Origin: Puffinus mauretanicus
Lineage: Eukaryota > Chordata > Aves > Procellariiformes > Procellariidae
Reading direction: 5' to 3'
Assembly (NCBI GenBank): GCA_023333565.1
Contig: JAJKFH010002906.1
Location: forward strand, 3,612,501 to 3,676,500
Length of the DNA stretch: 64,000 nucleotides
Below, one piece after another: positions 22,431 through 34,712 of this stretch. The notes beneath the pieces were generated by a model. That model made no database searches, was not told the DNA's origin, and saw only the letters and a program-made list of their open reading frames with translations. Position numbers and translations under genes: made by a program. Within the stretch, counting starts at the first letter, position 1. Each line of letters begins with the position of its first letter.

Positions 22431-25400
22431 ACTGGAATTATTATTTTTTTTTTTTAAATTATGAAAACTGGGAGAAAAAAGTCATGAAAATACTTGACTT
22501 GGGCTGAAACGGAGAATTTTGTCAAGTTTTCACAGAGGCGCTAAAGATCACTAAAGTCACATTTGTCAAATGGAACCATTTTGTTTGAACTGCAGCAAAA
22601 CATTTTGGTTTGCATTTTTTTAGACTTTTACCTATTTCTGTCTTTATCTGGTACAATTTTAAAACTAATGATATTTTGAAACAAAAAGTTAAAAAATATG
22701 AGATTGAAAAGTTGAAAATGTTGAGATTTTTAACACTATTGATTTGAAGCATTCCATTTTGGAAATGTCAAAATGAAATCTGTATCATTTTTTTCTCTTT
22801 TACTATTTTTATCCCAGATTATGTTGGAGTGTAGGGGGAATTTTGTAAAGATTTTTCCCCTCTGCTACATGGAAATGACTCATTCTGCGTTTTTCAGAAT
22901 AGCAAAAGATTTAAGCATCTGTCTAAAGTCCACGTTGTGAAATTGCCTTGCAGCTATAGAGAATTGTTTTCACCTGAAAGCTGAGAAGAATATCTGTGAG
23001 GAAACCAGAGAGGTTTTTACTGAATATAACCGAGTTGCTTAAGATTTAGGTTTTGATGAATCAACATTTTCTACTAAAGATTTTTTTTTCTCTAAAAAAG
23101 TTCAGCGGATTTTATTGTTAAGTCATGTGATGTCATTGCTACAACTTTCTTGACCCTGCTTAATAAAGCCAGTTTTATCTTTTACGTAAGGTAAACAGTT
23201 TACGTAATGGAAACAGTGATACTTTGATAGTCATATGCATAAAGTATCTAGCACTGAAATGAAATCAAGTCTAGGCTCATTTGCTTTTTCAAAAAGTTAT
23301 TTTCAACAATGGTTTGTGGGTTGGGGGAATGTGTTGGATACCAGCATCGTAAAACAGTTTCCACAACTTTCACAGTTTGAAATCCTTTGTTGACCATCCC
23401 AGCTCAGATGCTGATGAATAGAAGGGAATGAAGACTGGCTTCTGACTTGAAGATATGGTAGCAATAGGGTCAGATATGCATCTTAAGCGTGGGTTTGTGC
23501 AAAGTGTGGTTGTGTATTTCTGGTTCTAAATTTTGACTCTACCAATTTGGTTGTTTTCATGACCAAAGAATTTACTTTTCTTCCTCTCTGACAGACTAGA
23601 GGAAGAAAAAAAAAAACAGAAAAAAAAAAGTAGAATTTATGGTACAGGCATACTCATTTATTATATTTTTATTTCTGGAATTTCTATCAAAATCTTGATC
23701 AGGTTGCTAGATGAAACTTTTTTTTCTTGGCACAAAAATTTGGTCTCAACTCATGGTTTAGAATACTCATCTCCATTATCTCACTTTTAAGTTTTATCTT
23801 TTTCCTCTGAAATCTGTCTGGATATATATTTTGTACCTCATCCAGCTTTTCTTTATCCACTCCTTTTCTACTATGTCTCCAACATGTCAGAATTAAGGAG
23901 GAGAGAGCAGAATGACATGTAAGATTATAGGAGTATTCAACCATTTTGTTTAAGCTTTTGAATGTATAGCTACCTATTTTTTTGTTTTCAGGCAGTTTTC
24001 ATCGTAGTAGCCTGAAGTGCAGCACTTTAATAATTATTGGCTGTTTTTCAGCCATTACCTGTTCTGGGATGGAATAGCAATGAGCATTACAGCTTTTCCT
24101 AGTGGGCTCAGGGAAGCCTGCTCACCATATGAGTAAGTCATCAACAGTCCACTGCAGGTACAACCAGAATACTTTGTCAGGTGGATAGTTTCCTAGATGC
24201 AAACCAAATTATTTTATGCTTGGTTAGCTACACAGTATATTTCTATATTTACTTGTATTGTTATGCTGCATTTAGCTGACTAATGACTCAAGAACTTTAT
24301 TTGCTAACTTTATCCAAAGCACCTGCTCAAGGATTGCAATAATATAAATAATTTCTATGGAATTAACAAAGGAAAAAACCAATTTCAGCCAGAGAAAGTT
24401 CAATACTGTTTAGAAAACACACCATGATTGCTTAATAAAATCACTGCAAAGATCTGGCCAGAAGACTGGTCATTAGGGAGAGCAGGACATATTGATGTAC
24501 AACTCTCAGTGACACTTCAGGACAGATTTGCTGAGGTGAAGGTAAGATTCTGGGGCTATAGCCAACCCAACAACATGTCCTTGGACAGCATGCAGAGATG
24601 TGACGTGGCAGTAACCTTACACCTGAGCAGTTGCGCTGACCGTATTGAAGCTGGATACGATCCTGATGTTATTAATGGATAGATGCTGTGAAACGGTTTG
24701 CCCCAGTCTCAATATGATGAAATTTAAGCATTTTTTTTTTTTTTTTACTTAATTAAGATCTATGCCACTCTGTGACAATGCAGAACAATAGCTGTCTTCC
24801 AGTGGCACATTTTAAAAGATATATTAGTATAAATTATTACTCGTAAATTTCTACCTTCTTAAAAAATTGTGCCAAATGAAAAACCTTAATCTTCTCATTT
24901 TCAGTATTGATCATGTTTCTTCTGTGTGATAATCTATTCTTAACATGTAAACAAATAATTTTATGTAGTGATAACTAACAATGGAAAGAAAGACAGTACC
25001 AGGACATTATCTTGCACAAGAACATTGACCGAGGCTGTAGGAAAGAATGGAAAAAAAAATCTATATAGGTTTCTTGAGAAATAAGAAAGTACTAGTTCCT
25101 ATACTACCTTAAAGAAAATGTGCAATGTATTATTTTGACACAGTCTACTGGACAAACAAATGTGTATCTGTATTCACACACAGTCAAGACCATAAAATTG
25201 TCCTGTCTTCAGAAGATGGCATTTTATAATAAAAGTTTCATGACTTTTAACTGAAAACTATCTATGTTAAAATGGTAACTAAGCATAACAAATTCATTAA
25301 AGTAGCAAATGCAGAAGTAGAACAATGGATGTAAATCCTCTGCGCTGAGTTTAATGCTGTCATAATACCTCATCAGTGTAGAGTGACAGCCATGTTAGAT

Positions 25401-28400
25401 TGACACAATTGGAAAAGGAAGTGAACCTTACATAGCCCAGCTGGCATAAATTAAAATAGCTGATTTGATCTTAGCTCTCTAATGTACATTAGTTGAACTT
25501 TGTGATTCATATTGGAGGGAAAGGATTTTATTCAATAAAACTTAAAAACACTACAAATGTCCCATGTGGAAACAAGTCGACTTGACCAGTGAGCAGTTGA
25601 CATATATAAATATAAAAGAAGTTGTCAAATTTAATGAACGCCTTTAAAAGTGACATTCATTCCCTCTGATTGTACAGCCTGGACTTAACCACAAAATAAC
25701 AGAGGGTATCACATAAAATAAAATGTGATTTATGGTGTGTCTTCTTTATTGACAAGTTCTGCAAGCAGAGAACACCCAGAACCCAGTCAAGCGACAGAGA
25801 AAATGAGTTTTCTCATTTGAATTTGAAAAACATGCACTTGACAGTTTTCAAGGGCTGTTTTCAGAATGGCCACAGATTTAAACATTAGCTGTGGTTTATC
25901 TGAGACGTGACCAGAGCATTCTGTTCTAAAGGAAAAAAAAAAAATTGCTGAGTTTTCTCAAGGGACCTTATAATTTGCTGATTTCTTTCCTTAAATGATT
26001 GCCCCTACTGTAGCTCCGTAGAAGGTAAGAACAGACTAGAAAATGTCCTGATCTGGAACTTGTGTTTGAGGGAATAATCTCAGTGAACACAACAGAAGAT
26101 TTTTTTTTTTGAATCAGGAATATAAATTCAGTCCTTTATTTATTATCCCAAGTCTGTGTTTATTGTTTTGTGTTTCCATAAGAGAAAGTGACTCTTGAGT
26201 CCAAAGCTTCCCTACTATTTACTGTTCTAACAAAATCTACTTTTTATTTTGATAGAAGGTATCACATTATCTGCACTGCAGGGAACCCATAACTGAAGGG
26301 TTATGTGTATTGTTACCAATCTAAGTCAAACAGATACTAGTTGGGGAGATTTGCATGGAGACGGTCACAAGACCCAGCTTAAATAATTTAAAAGCATTCT
26401 AACCTATCTGCTCCTCAGGGTTTCACTCATTTCTTTACATTTTCGTTGCTGAGAATTAATCCCTGTTTTGCCTTCCTATTCCTTTGAATAGATAACGGAT
26501 TGGATAAAATATCACAAAATGGCTAGCTTTTACAAAACACATCCCTAAAGGAGTAAAGTAACCTCCTCTGAAAAGAAGGACAGCAGAATTTTGATGAATG
26601 AACACTGAATAGAAGGCTTAAAAAAAATATATTCGTTCAGCATTGGACTGCTGGGAGCAGAGTTAGACCACATCTATATACTTTTAAAAGTATGTTGTAT
26701 TATTCATTATTGATATTGTAGGTCATATATAAAAACTAAAAGCATACTAAATTTTGAAAAATGCTCTTACAGCTGCAATTTTGTTTTCAATATAGATCTA
26801 GTTTCTAAAAGTCTTTGAAAACATTTTCTTTGTTAGTAAATGTAAGCAACTAGACAAAGGGTTTTCTTCATTTTATTTCTTTTTAACATTTCCAGTTTGT
26901 CCTTATTTTTTGCCTGTCCTAATGCATATATTTTAATCCATTTGATAGTATATCTTTTTTCACTAGAAAGAGTGCAGCCTTCTGAGAAGTATAACTGATA
27001 GGGCAGGATGCAGCTGCTTGGACTGTAATCAGTACAAAATGGATTGACCATATTACATTAAACCTTGGTTCATCAGCTTGCGTCAGCCCTAAGGTTTTCT
27101 CAGTGATGTATGAGAAATTATGAAATCTCTTGGATTCTTTGACTCTTTGCATTCCAGAATTCTAGCTGAAATCATCAAAGAAATTTTTCATGACACTTGC
27201 TTTAGGAAGCTGCTTTTCAGCATGTTGCTGTCTAAATAAAACTCCTTGCCATGGGATATTAGAAATGCATTTTACTTTTTACTTGCAATTCATACTGGTT
27301 TATTGGAATTATATATCCAATATGTTGTGTGGTTATGTTTTGGAATTTAGTTCCCTGCTAAGTAAAGAACTAAACTAATTGCTTGCTAATTCTCTGGCTA
27401 CTGAAAAGTTAAACGTTCAAATGTTAAGACTACTGAACTTCAGGTAGACTTTAACTTCATTGAAATAAAATTTCAGGACTGAATTCCAGGTGTGAATGTC
27501 ATTACATTTTAAAGTTTTTAAAATCCCTTTATAATTTTAAATATTATGACCTAAATTTATATCCACCTATTTTTCTTAGTCTCCCCTATACACACATTTA
27601 AACATTTAAACAAAATCATTGTCTTAACAGTATCATATTTTGCCTTTTTGTTTTAATGAGAATATTCTCTCTTTTGAATGTAAATTTTAGAATCATATGA
27701 ATACAGTAAGAACTCCTATTACAAAGAATCTATCTACTCCACAGTGTTTTGCATTGATTTATAGCATGTACTGTATCACACACATTAGCCTGTGCTAAGA
27801 TTATATAGGCTAAAGCCAGAGAATATAGAGCATCTCTAACTTGGTTTCAAAGCAGCCAACTAAGCATATCATACAAATCAAGCTACTACATGGCCTACTT
27901 CTGGGAAAAAGACTTATATATATCTATATTTTCACAGTAATCTATCTTTTGCTCTCATTTAAGTTCCATAAGTAGTATTATGCTTATAGGAGTTTCCTTT
28001 GAATTTGAAACAAAAAATGAATAGTAATATGATATTGTCATCATTTAATATTTGCATTATGTCTCTACTTCAAATTCTGTCTCCTGTGATTAAAAAATGT
28101 AATCACACAAAAATGTATAAACTATGAAGAGAGAAAGAAAACAAAATAATATTAATCCCTTTTCATTGATGGAAATTGAAAGAAAGAAGTAAGGGGGGAG
28201 GATTACCAGTATTCATCTGCTCTGATTTATAAGTTTAAGTATAAATTGATCACCTAAATCCCTCAGAAAGTGTGTCTGGAACTCCAGTTCTGTCTCTCCT
28301 ACCATAAACAACTGAAGCATTATACAAAGAGTAAATATCAACAACTGTTTACCATCTCAAAGAAAGCTAGTATTAGACATGACTGTACAATGACTTTGCA

Positions 28401-28517
28401 GACAGCTTTACAGACTGAGGAAGAAATTAGGTATCTTGATTCTCAGAGGATCAGTAGACAGGAGACAGGCACTCATTCCCACTTGTGAGAATGTGTGGGA
28501 ATTGCTCAAATGACTGC
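22431..28517. other. Unassigned AT-rich spacer
   Basis: No exon or RNA gene recognised. It holds poly(T) runs near 22444-22456 and 24731-24746, A-rich runs near 23608-23630, and the tandem TTACGTAA sites at 23181-23216. An 84-codon open frame at 24428-24682 has balanced composition but no family signature, and I do not call it a gene. Confidence 0.45.
23181..23216. promoter_or_regulatory. Tandem 18-bp duplication with two TTACGTAA palindromes
   Basis: TTTACGTAAGGTAAACAG is followed directly by TTTACGTAATGGAAACAG, identical at 16 of 18 positions. TTACGTAA is the perfect binding site for PAR-bZIP and NFIL3/E4BP4 factors (D-box). Two copies 18 bp apart could form a composite site. Whether it is used is unknown. 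Confidence 0.5.
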
Positions 28518-28522
28518 CTACG

Positions 28523-29075
28523 TGTTCTGGTTTAACCTGGCAGGCAGCCAAACATCACACAGCCGCTTGCTCACTCCCCCTGCTCTGGTGGGATGGGGAA
28601 GAGAATTGGAAAAAGAAAAGTAAAATTTGTGGATTGAGATAAAGACAGTTTAATAGAACAGAAAAGGAAGGGAAAATAATAATAATAATAATAATAATGA
28701 TAATTCTATCATACAAAATGAGTGATGCACAATGCCATTGCTCACCACCCACCGACCAATGCCCAGCCAGTCCTCGAGCAGCAATCACCGCTTCCCGGAC
28801 TACGCCTCTTAGTTTATATACTGAGCATGACGTCATATGGTATGGAATACCCCGTTGGCCAGTTGGGTTAGCTGTCCTGGCTATGCTGCCTTCCAGCTTC
28901 TTGTGCACCTGGCAGAGCATGGGAAGCTGAAAAGTCCTTGATTAGCATAAACACCACTTAACAACAACTAAAACATCGGTGTGTTATCAAGATTATTCTC
29001 ATCCTAAATCCGAAATACAGCACCATACCAGCTACTAGGAAGAAAATTAACTCTATCCCAGCCAAACTCAGAACA
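28523..29075 (-). mobile_element. Solo LTR, subfamily B
   Basis: About 553 bp with + strand ends TGTTCTGG and CAGAACA. The flanks CTACG (28518-28522) and CTAGG (29076-29080) are the same at 4 of 5 positions, a decayed target duplication. On the minus strand it keeps an intact CRE (28828-28835) and a TATA-like sequence (28813-28820). An (AAT)n tract lies at 28673-28702. Confidence 0.9.
28673..28702. repeat. (AAT)n microsatellite in the solo LTR
   Basis: About nine AAT units. The same place in the other two subfamily B copies also holds an A-rich or AAT/ATG tract, so the tract is part of the LTR and expands on its own in each copy. Confidence 0.85.
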
Positions 29076-29080
29076 CTAGG

Positions 29081-31179
29081 GAAGTATATCTGTGGGCCTA
29101 GTATATCTGTGCATCTACATGTCCCAATAGTCAGAGTAATTAAGTAGGTTGTATGACTGTATGGGGCAGATGAGTTTCAGGTGGTTAAAGGCTAGGTTAG
29201 GGTAGATAAATTAAGGCTGGATTTAGCTGGAATGTATCTAGCACTTAGAAACAAAACACACAAATGCAATCATTAAATGGAAACATAAAATGTTTTCAGA
29301 ACATGTGCTCACCAAAGGGAAAATTTCCCTGGCAACCTAAGCAATGGGCCTGTGACATTCATCAAAACTGGCTCTTTTTCACATACTATATTGTATTTTT
29401 TGAATTAATACAGTAGGAAAAGTGGGTCACAGAGTGAAACATTTGCACTGAAAGAAATTGTCATGTAAGTAACAGGAGATTATTTGCTATAGTCCAGGTC
29501 AGCATGCATCTTGCTGAAACAGCTCAGACTGTTTTATAACTGCTCTGTTACCTGGTATATTTCTATTTTACAATGATATCAATGTACTGCATTGATATGA
29601 TAATGATTCTTGAACAGCTTTTGTACTTCTAAGCATCATATACCTGTCCAAGGTTTCCACTTACAGGGAATCTTAATTATTCTATGGAATTACCAGAGAT
29701 CTAAGGTATCTTATCCAGCGAAAGTTCAATAGCACTTGTAAAGCAGTTCCTGGCAGCATCAATTTACAAAATTCAAGTAGTGCAAAACCAGCTTCCACTT
29801 GTTAGAATAGATAAAGCAACAGTTAACACATTGAAAAGATTAAGTGAGTATATTGGCCAACATTCAGTAATTACAGGTACTTGGGGGGGGAAAAAAAAAA
29901 AAGCCCAACACAAAATGAGCATGGCTTCCTTAGCTAAAGAATATTTTTCTGGCAGGGGATGTTGAAAGGGAAGATATAAACTAAGGCCTCATCTACCCAT
30001 AAGCTTGCTAGTAACTATTTTGCCAGAAGATATTTTTCATCATATAGATATAGAATAGATAATTTTAATTTTAAAAAAACACTAAATAGAAAATAAACTG
30101 AGTAGAACTGTTGAATGACTGCACTGATTTACAAGCTAGCATTCTGACTTGCACCTATGTGTACAGGGAGTATGAAAGGGAAGCTTCCACATTGTTTCTA
30201 ATACAGAATGCTTGGAAGCTGAATTTTAGCCATGTGGAAACCCTCCATCACTGTAACAAGGTAAAATAGGCCAGACCTGCATGGGGCAAAAATAAAAGAA
30301 TCCAATTCTTTAGTCGTTTCCTTAGCTAGAAGATAGTCTAAAAGAGCCTGTGACACCAGAAAACTTAAATAAGATGTAATAAACACTGAAAAGGAGAGGA
30401 AAAAATATAGGCAGACTCATAAATAGGAGTCTTCCGGTTCGTGCAGCCTGCTATAGTTGTATGGTAAAAAGGCCTTTTTGCAACCTGCTTTCCCTTAACG
30501 ATATTTAGCAGGCATGCATAAGTTAAGAGTTTTTCTATTTGAACATTTATGTTGCTCAGGGGTATTGCCTCCCTCTGCCACTGAGAGGAGCTGTAAACAC
30601 CCAACACTATTATTAGTGTTACGATATGCCAGCACTACATGTATATATATGGAGGAATTAAAATATTTTATACCCTGTTCCTTCAAGGAGAATTTGAAGA
30701 AAAGTTTTTGAAAATCTAGCAGAAGAGAGAGAAATACATCAAGGAAGTTTGGGATAAGACAACTGGTCAGTTATTTGAACCACAGTTATTTAAACCAAGA
30801 TGAAAACTTCATCCTTGCATAGAAAGGAACTTAAACAAGAACTTGATGACACTTCAGGTCAAAGATGTTATACAGATGTCTTTAGCCCAACATAAGTCAT
30901 ATGTTTTACGAGATACTAATTAAAAGACAGTATTAAGAGTAGATACCTTGGCGAATCTCTCGTTCTCTAGATTTATTCATTCTGACTTGAAGCTGTTTTG
31001 CTAGCATTCTTAGTTCACAAATTGGGAGCCCTTGTGAGGAATTTTTGCTTCTAGGCACTGTTCAATCAGAATAGATGGATTGTTTCCCTGAAAGCTTAAA
31101 ACCAAAGGCTAAGACAAGGTACACTAAAACGAAACAGAAATAGAGGAAATACATGAAAACTATGACAGTGTTAGTGTAA
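29081..31179. other. Unassigned AT-rich spacer
   Basis: No exon, RNA gene or transposon recognised. A G-run followed by a poly(A) run is at 29883-29902. Confidence 0.5.
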
Positions 31180-31187
31180 GTTGCCCT

Positions 31188-31818
31188 TACACAACAGATA
31201 CAGAACTTGAGGACTGGACAAACGAGGACGCAGATGAAGGCCCATCCAGGGGGTTGCCCGAGGCGAGGCAGTCAGCCCCACGCATTATGACTGCCTCTGC
31301 TAAGAAAAAGAGGAGGGTAATTGTCATAGGTGATTCCCTTCTGAGGGGGACGGAGGGCCCAATTTGCCGGCCAGACCCATCCCACAGGGAAGTCTGCTGC
31401 CTCCCTGGGGCCCGGGTGAAGGACATCACTAGGAAGCTCCCTGGTCTGGTACAGGCCTCCGATTACTGCCCGCTACTGGTTATACAGGCTGGCAGTGAGG
31501 AGGTTGCAGAGAAGTCCCAAAGCGATCAAAAGGGACTTCAGGGCACTGGGGCGACCGGTGGGAGGATCGTGACCACGGGTAGTGTTTTCCTTGATCCCTT
31601 CAGTGGCAGGGAAGAATACTGAAGGGAACAGGAAAACTCATTGGATCAACACATGGCTTAGGGGCTGGTGCCATCGGTGAAATTTTGGCTTCTTTGACCA
31701 CGGGGAGGTTTACATGGCACCGGGCCTGCTGGCGATGGACGGAGTTCAGCTCTCTCACAGGGGAAAAAGGATTCTTGCGTATGAGTTGGCGGGGCTCATC
31801 GAGAGGGCTTTAAAATAG
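31188..31818 (+). pseudogene. CR1 ORF1 fragment, esterase-like (SGNH) domain
   Basis: The translation from about 31188 reads through a basic segment into VIVIGDSLLRGTEGP, the GDS nucleophile motif of the SGNH-hydrolase-type domain known in CR1 ORF1 proteins. The first frame hits a stop at 31620-31622. The domain's end is recovered in another frame and finishes at the TAG at 31816-31818, so there is at least one frameshift. Near the end the motif reads DGVQLS where I recall DGTHLS in the family, so the catalytic His appears to be replaced by Gln. The N-terminal part of ORF1 is absent through 5' truncation. In active CR1, ORF1 protein is thought to bind nucleic acid and to act with ORF2 protein in target-primed reverse transcription. 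This copy is a pseudogene. Confidence 0.85.
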
Positions 31819-31899
31819 GTTCGAAGGGGGAAGGGGATAAAACCAAGCTCACTAGAGAAGAGTCTAGGGGCGGCACACCAGTCTCGGGAGAGAAATCGA

Positions 31900-34630
31900 T
31901 AGGCCAGCTCAAGTGCATCTACACCAATGCACACAGCATGGGCGGCAAACAGGAGGAGCTGGAAGCCATTGTGCAGCGGGGTAGCTATGACTTAGTCGCC
32001 ATGACGGAAACATGGTGGGATGAGTCTCACGACTGGAGTGCTGCAATGGATGGCTATAAGCTCTTCAGAAGGGACACGCAAGGAAGGAGAGGCAGTGGGG
32101 TAGCTCTGTATGTTAGGGAGTGCTTCGACTGTGTAGAGCTCAATGGTAGTGATGATGAGTCGAGTGCTTGTGGGTAAGGATGAGGGGGAAGGCCAACAAG
32201 GCAGATATCCTGCTGAGAGTCTGTTATAGACCACCTAACCAGGACAAGGAGGCAGATGAAATATTCTACCAGAGGCTGGCAGAAGTCTCCCAGTCGCTAG
32301 CCCTTATTCTCGTGGGGGACTTCAACTTTCCAGACATCTGCTGGCAATACCACACGGCAGAGAGGAAACAGTCGAGGAGGTTCCTGGAGTGTGTGGAAGA
32401 TAACTTCCTGACGCAGCTGGTAAGCGAGCCTACCAGGGGAGGTGCCTCGCTTGACCTGCTGTTCACAAACAGAGAAGAACTGGTGGGAGATGTGGTGGTT
32501 GGAGGCCAGCTTGGGCTTAGCGACCATGAAATGATAGAATTCTCAATTCTTGGTGAAGTAAGGAGGGGGGACAGCAAAACCGCTACCATGGACTTCCAGA
32601 GGGCGGACTTTGGCCTGCTCAGGACACTGGTCGAGGGGGTCCCTTGGGAGACAGTCCTGAAGGGCAACGGGGTCCAGGAAGGCTGGACGTTCTTCAAGAA
32701 GGAAGAAGGCAAAGGAGCAGGCTGTTCTCATGTGCTGTAAGAAGAACGGGCGGAGAAGACGACTGGCCTGGCTGAACGGGGAGCTCTGGCTGGGAGTCAG
32801 GAAAAAAAGGAGAGTTTATCACATGTGGAAGAAGGGGCAGGCAACTCAAGAAGAGAACAGGGATCTCATTAGGTCGTGCAGAGAGGAAATTAGAAAGGCA
32901 AAAGCCCAGCTAGAACTCAACCTGGCCACTGTCGTGAGAGGTAACAAAAAATGTTTTTACAAGTATATTAATGACAAAAGGAGAGCCAAGGAGAATCTCC
33001 ATCCTCTATTGGATGCGGGGGGGAACGTTGCCACCAAGGACGAGGATAAGGCTGAGGTACTTAATGTCTTCTTTGCCTCAGTCTTTAATAGTCAGAGCAG
33101 TTATCCTCAGGGTACTCAGCCCCCTGAGCTGGAAGACAGGGACGGCGAGCAGGATAAACCCCCCATAATCCAAGAGGAAGCAGTTAATGACCTGCTATGC
33201 CACCTGGACGCTCACAAGTCTATGGGGCCGGATGGGATCCACCCGAGGATACTGAGGGAGCTGGCGGAGGAGTTTGCCAATCCACTCTCCATCATTTACC
33301 AGCAGTCCTGGTTAACTGGGGAGCTCCTGGACGACTAGAGGCTTGCTAATGTGACACCCATCTACAAGAAGGGCCAGAAGGAGGATCCAGGGAACTACAG
33401 GCCTGTCAGCCTGACCTCGGTGCTGGGAAGATTATGGAACAGTTCATTTTGAAGGCGCTCACGAGCCATGTGCGGGACAACCAGGGGATCAGGCCCAGCC
33501 AGCACGGCTTCATGGAAGGCAGGTCCTGCTTGACCAACCTGATCTCCTTCTATGACCAGGTGACCCACCTAGGGGTTCAGGGAAAGGCTGTGGATGTGGT
33601 CTACCTGGACTTCAGTAAAGCCTTTGATACTGTCTCCCACAGCATTCTCCTAGAGAAGCTGGTGGCTCACGGCCTAGACAGGTACACTCTTCGCTGGGTA
33701 AAAAACTGGCTGGATGGCTGAGCCCAGAGAGTTGTGGTGAATGGAGTTAAATCTAGTTGGCGGCCGGTCACAAGCGGTGTTCCTCAGGGCTCAGTTTTGG
33801 GGCCAGTCTTGTTCAATATCTTTATCAAGGATCTGGATGAGGGGATTGAGTGCTCCCTCAGTAAGTTTGCAGATGACACCAAGTTGGGCGGGAGTGTTGA
33901 TCTGTTGGAGGGTAGGAAGGCTCTGCAGAGGGACCTCGACAGGCTGGATCGATGGGCTGAGGCCAACCGTATGAGGTTCAACAAGGCCAAGTGCCGGGTC
34001 CTGCACTTCAGCCACAACCCCATGCAACGCTACAGGCTTGGGGAAGAGTGGCTGGAAAGCTGCCCAGAGGAAAAGGACGTGGGGGTGCTGGTTGACAGCC
34101 GGCTGAACGTGAGCCGGCAGTGTGCCCAGGTGGCCAAGAAGGCCAACGGCATCCTGGCCTGTATCAGAAATAGTGTGGCCAGCAGGAGTAGGGAAGTGAT
34201 CGTGCCCCTGTACTCAGCACTGGTGAGGCTGCACCTCGCATACTGTGTTCAGTTTTGGGCCCCTCACTACAAGAAAGACATTGAGGTGCTGGAGCATGTC
34301 CAGAGAAGGGCAATGAAGCTGGTGAAGGGTCTGGAGCACAAGTGTTATGAGGAGCAGCTGAGGGAACTGGGGTTGTTTGTGCTCTACAACTGCCTGAAAG
34401 GAGGTCGTAGTGAGGTGGGTGTTGGTCTCTTCTGCCAAGTAACTAGCGATCGGACAAGAGGAAATGGCCTCAAGTTGCGCCAGGGGAGGTTTAGATTGGA
34501 CATTAGGAGAAATTTCTTTACTGAAAGAGTGGTCAGGCCTTGGAACAGGTTGCCCAGGGAAGTGGTGGAGTCACCATCCCTGGAAGTATTGAAAAGACGT
34601 GTAGATGAGGCGCTTAGGGACATGGTTTAG
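31900..34630 (+). pseudogene. CR1 ORF2: endonuclease plus reverse transcriptase, broken
   Basis: The apurinic-type endonuclease covers about 31908-32560, with NAHSMG, TETWWDE, CYRPPN, LVGDFNFPD and LSDHEMIEF, so the Asn, Glu, Tyr, Asp-x-Asn and SDH residues of the fold are all visible. A linker follows, then reverse transcriptase with KKGQKEDPGNYRP (about 33365), YLDFSKAFDTV (about 33602), [13 protein letters not shown] (about 33776) and the catalytic FADDTKLGG (about 33866), and a C-terminal region to the stop at 34628-34630. Damage consists of frame changes at about 32160, 32720 and 33430, a TAG at 33336-33338 and a TGA at 33719-33721, the last two apparently replacing Trp codons. The longest intact piece is 298 codons (33734-34630). 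The intact enzyme would nick DNA and prime cDNA synthesis in the nucleus; this copy cannot. Confidence 0.95.
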
Positions 34631-34696
34631 TGGGCATGGTGGTGTTGGTTTGACAGTTGGACTGGATGATCTTAGAGGTCTTTTCCAACCATTATG

Positions 34697-34712
34697 ATTC
34701 TATGATTCTATG
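34697..34712 (+). repeat. CR1 3' terminal octamer repeat
   Basis: Two perfect copies of ATTCTATG, preceded by a partial ATTATG. In CR1 this short repeat replaces the poly(A) tail and marks where reverse transcription starts. Confidence 0.95.

Larger units (their letters stand above)
31180..34712 (+). mobile_element. 5'-truncated CR1 LINE
   Basis: About 3.5 kb that is clearly GC-richer than its surroundings. It contains the second half of ORF1, a nearly complete ORF2, a short 3' UTR and the 3' terminal repeat ATTCTATG x2 at 34697-34712, the usual end of avian CR1. The 5' part is missing, as in most CR1 copies, since full-length copies are about 4.5 kb. No target duplication is visible, which fits CR1. 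A handful of frameshifts and two internal stop codons make it inactive, but motifs are well preserved, so this is one of the younger CR1 copies. Confidence 0.96.

Noticed and set aside
24428..24682. 84-codon frame of normal composition
   Set aside because: No recognisable family, no clear splice sites at both ends, and length is within chance expectation.
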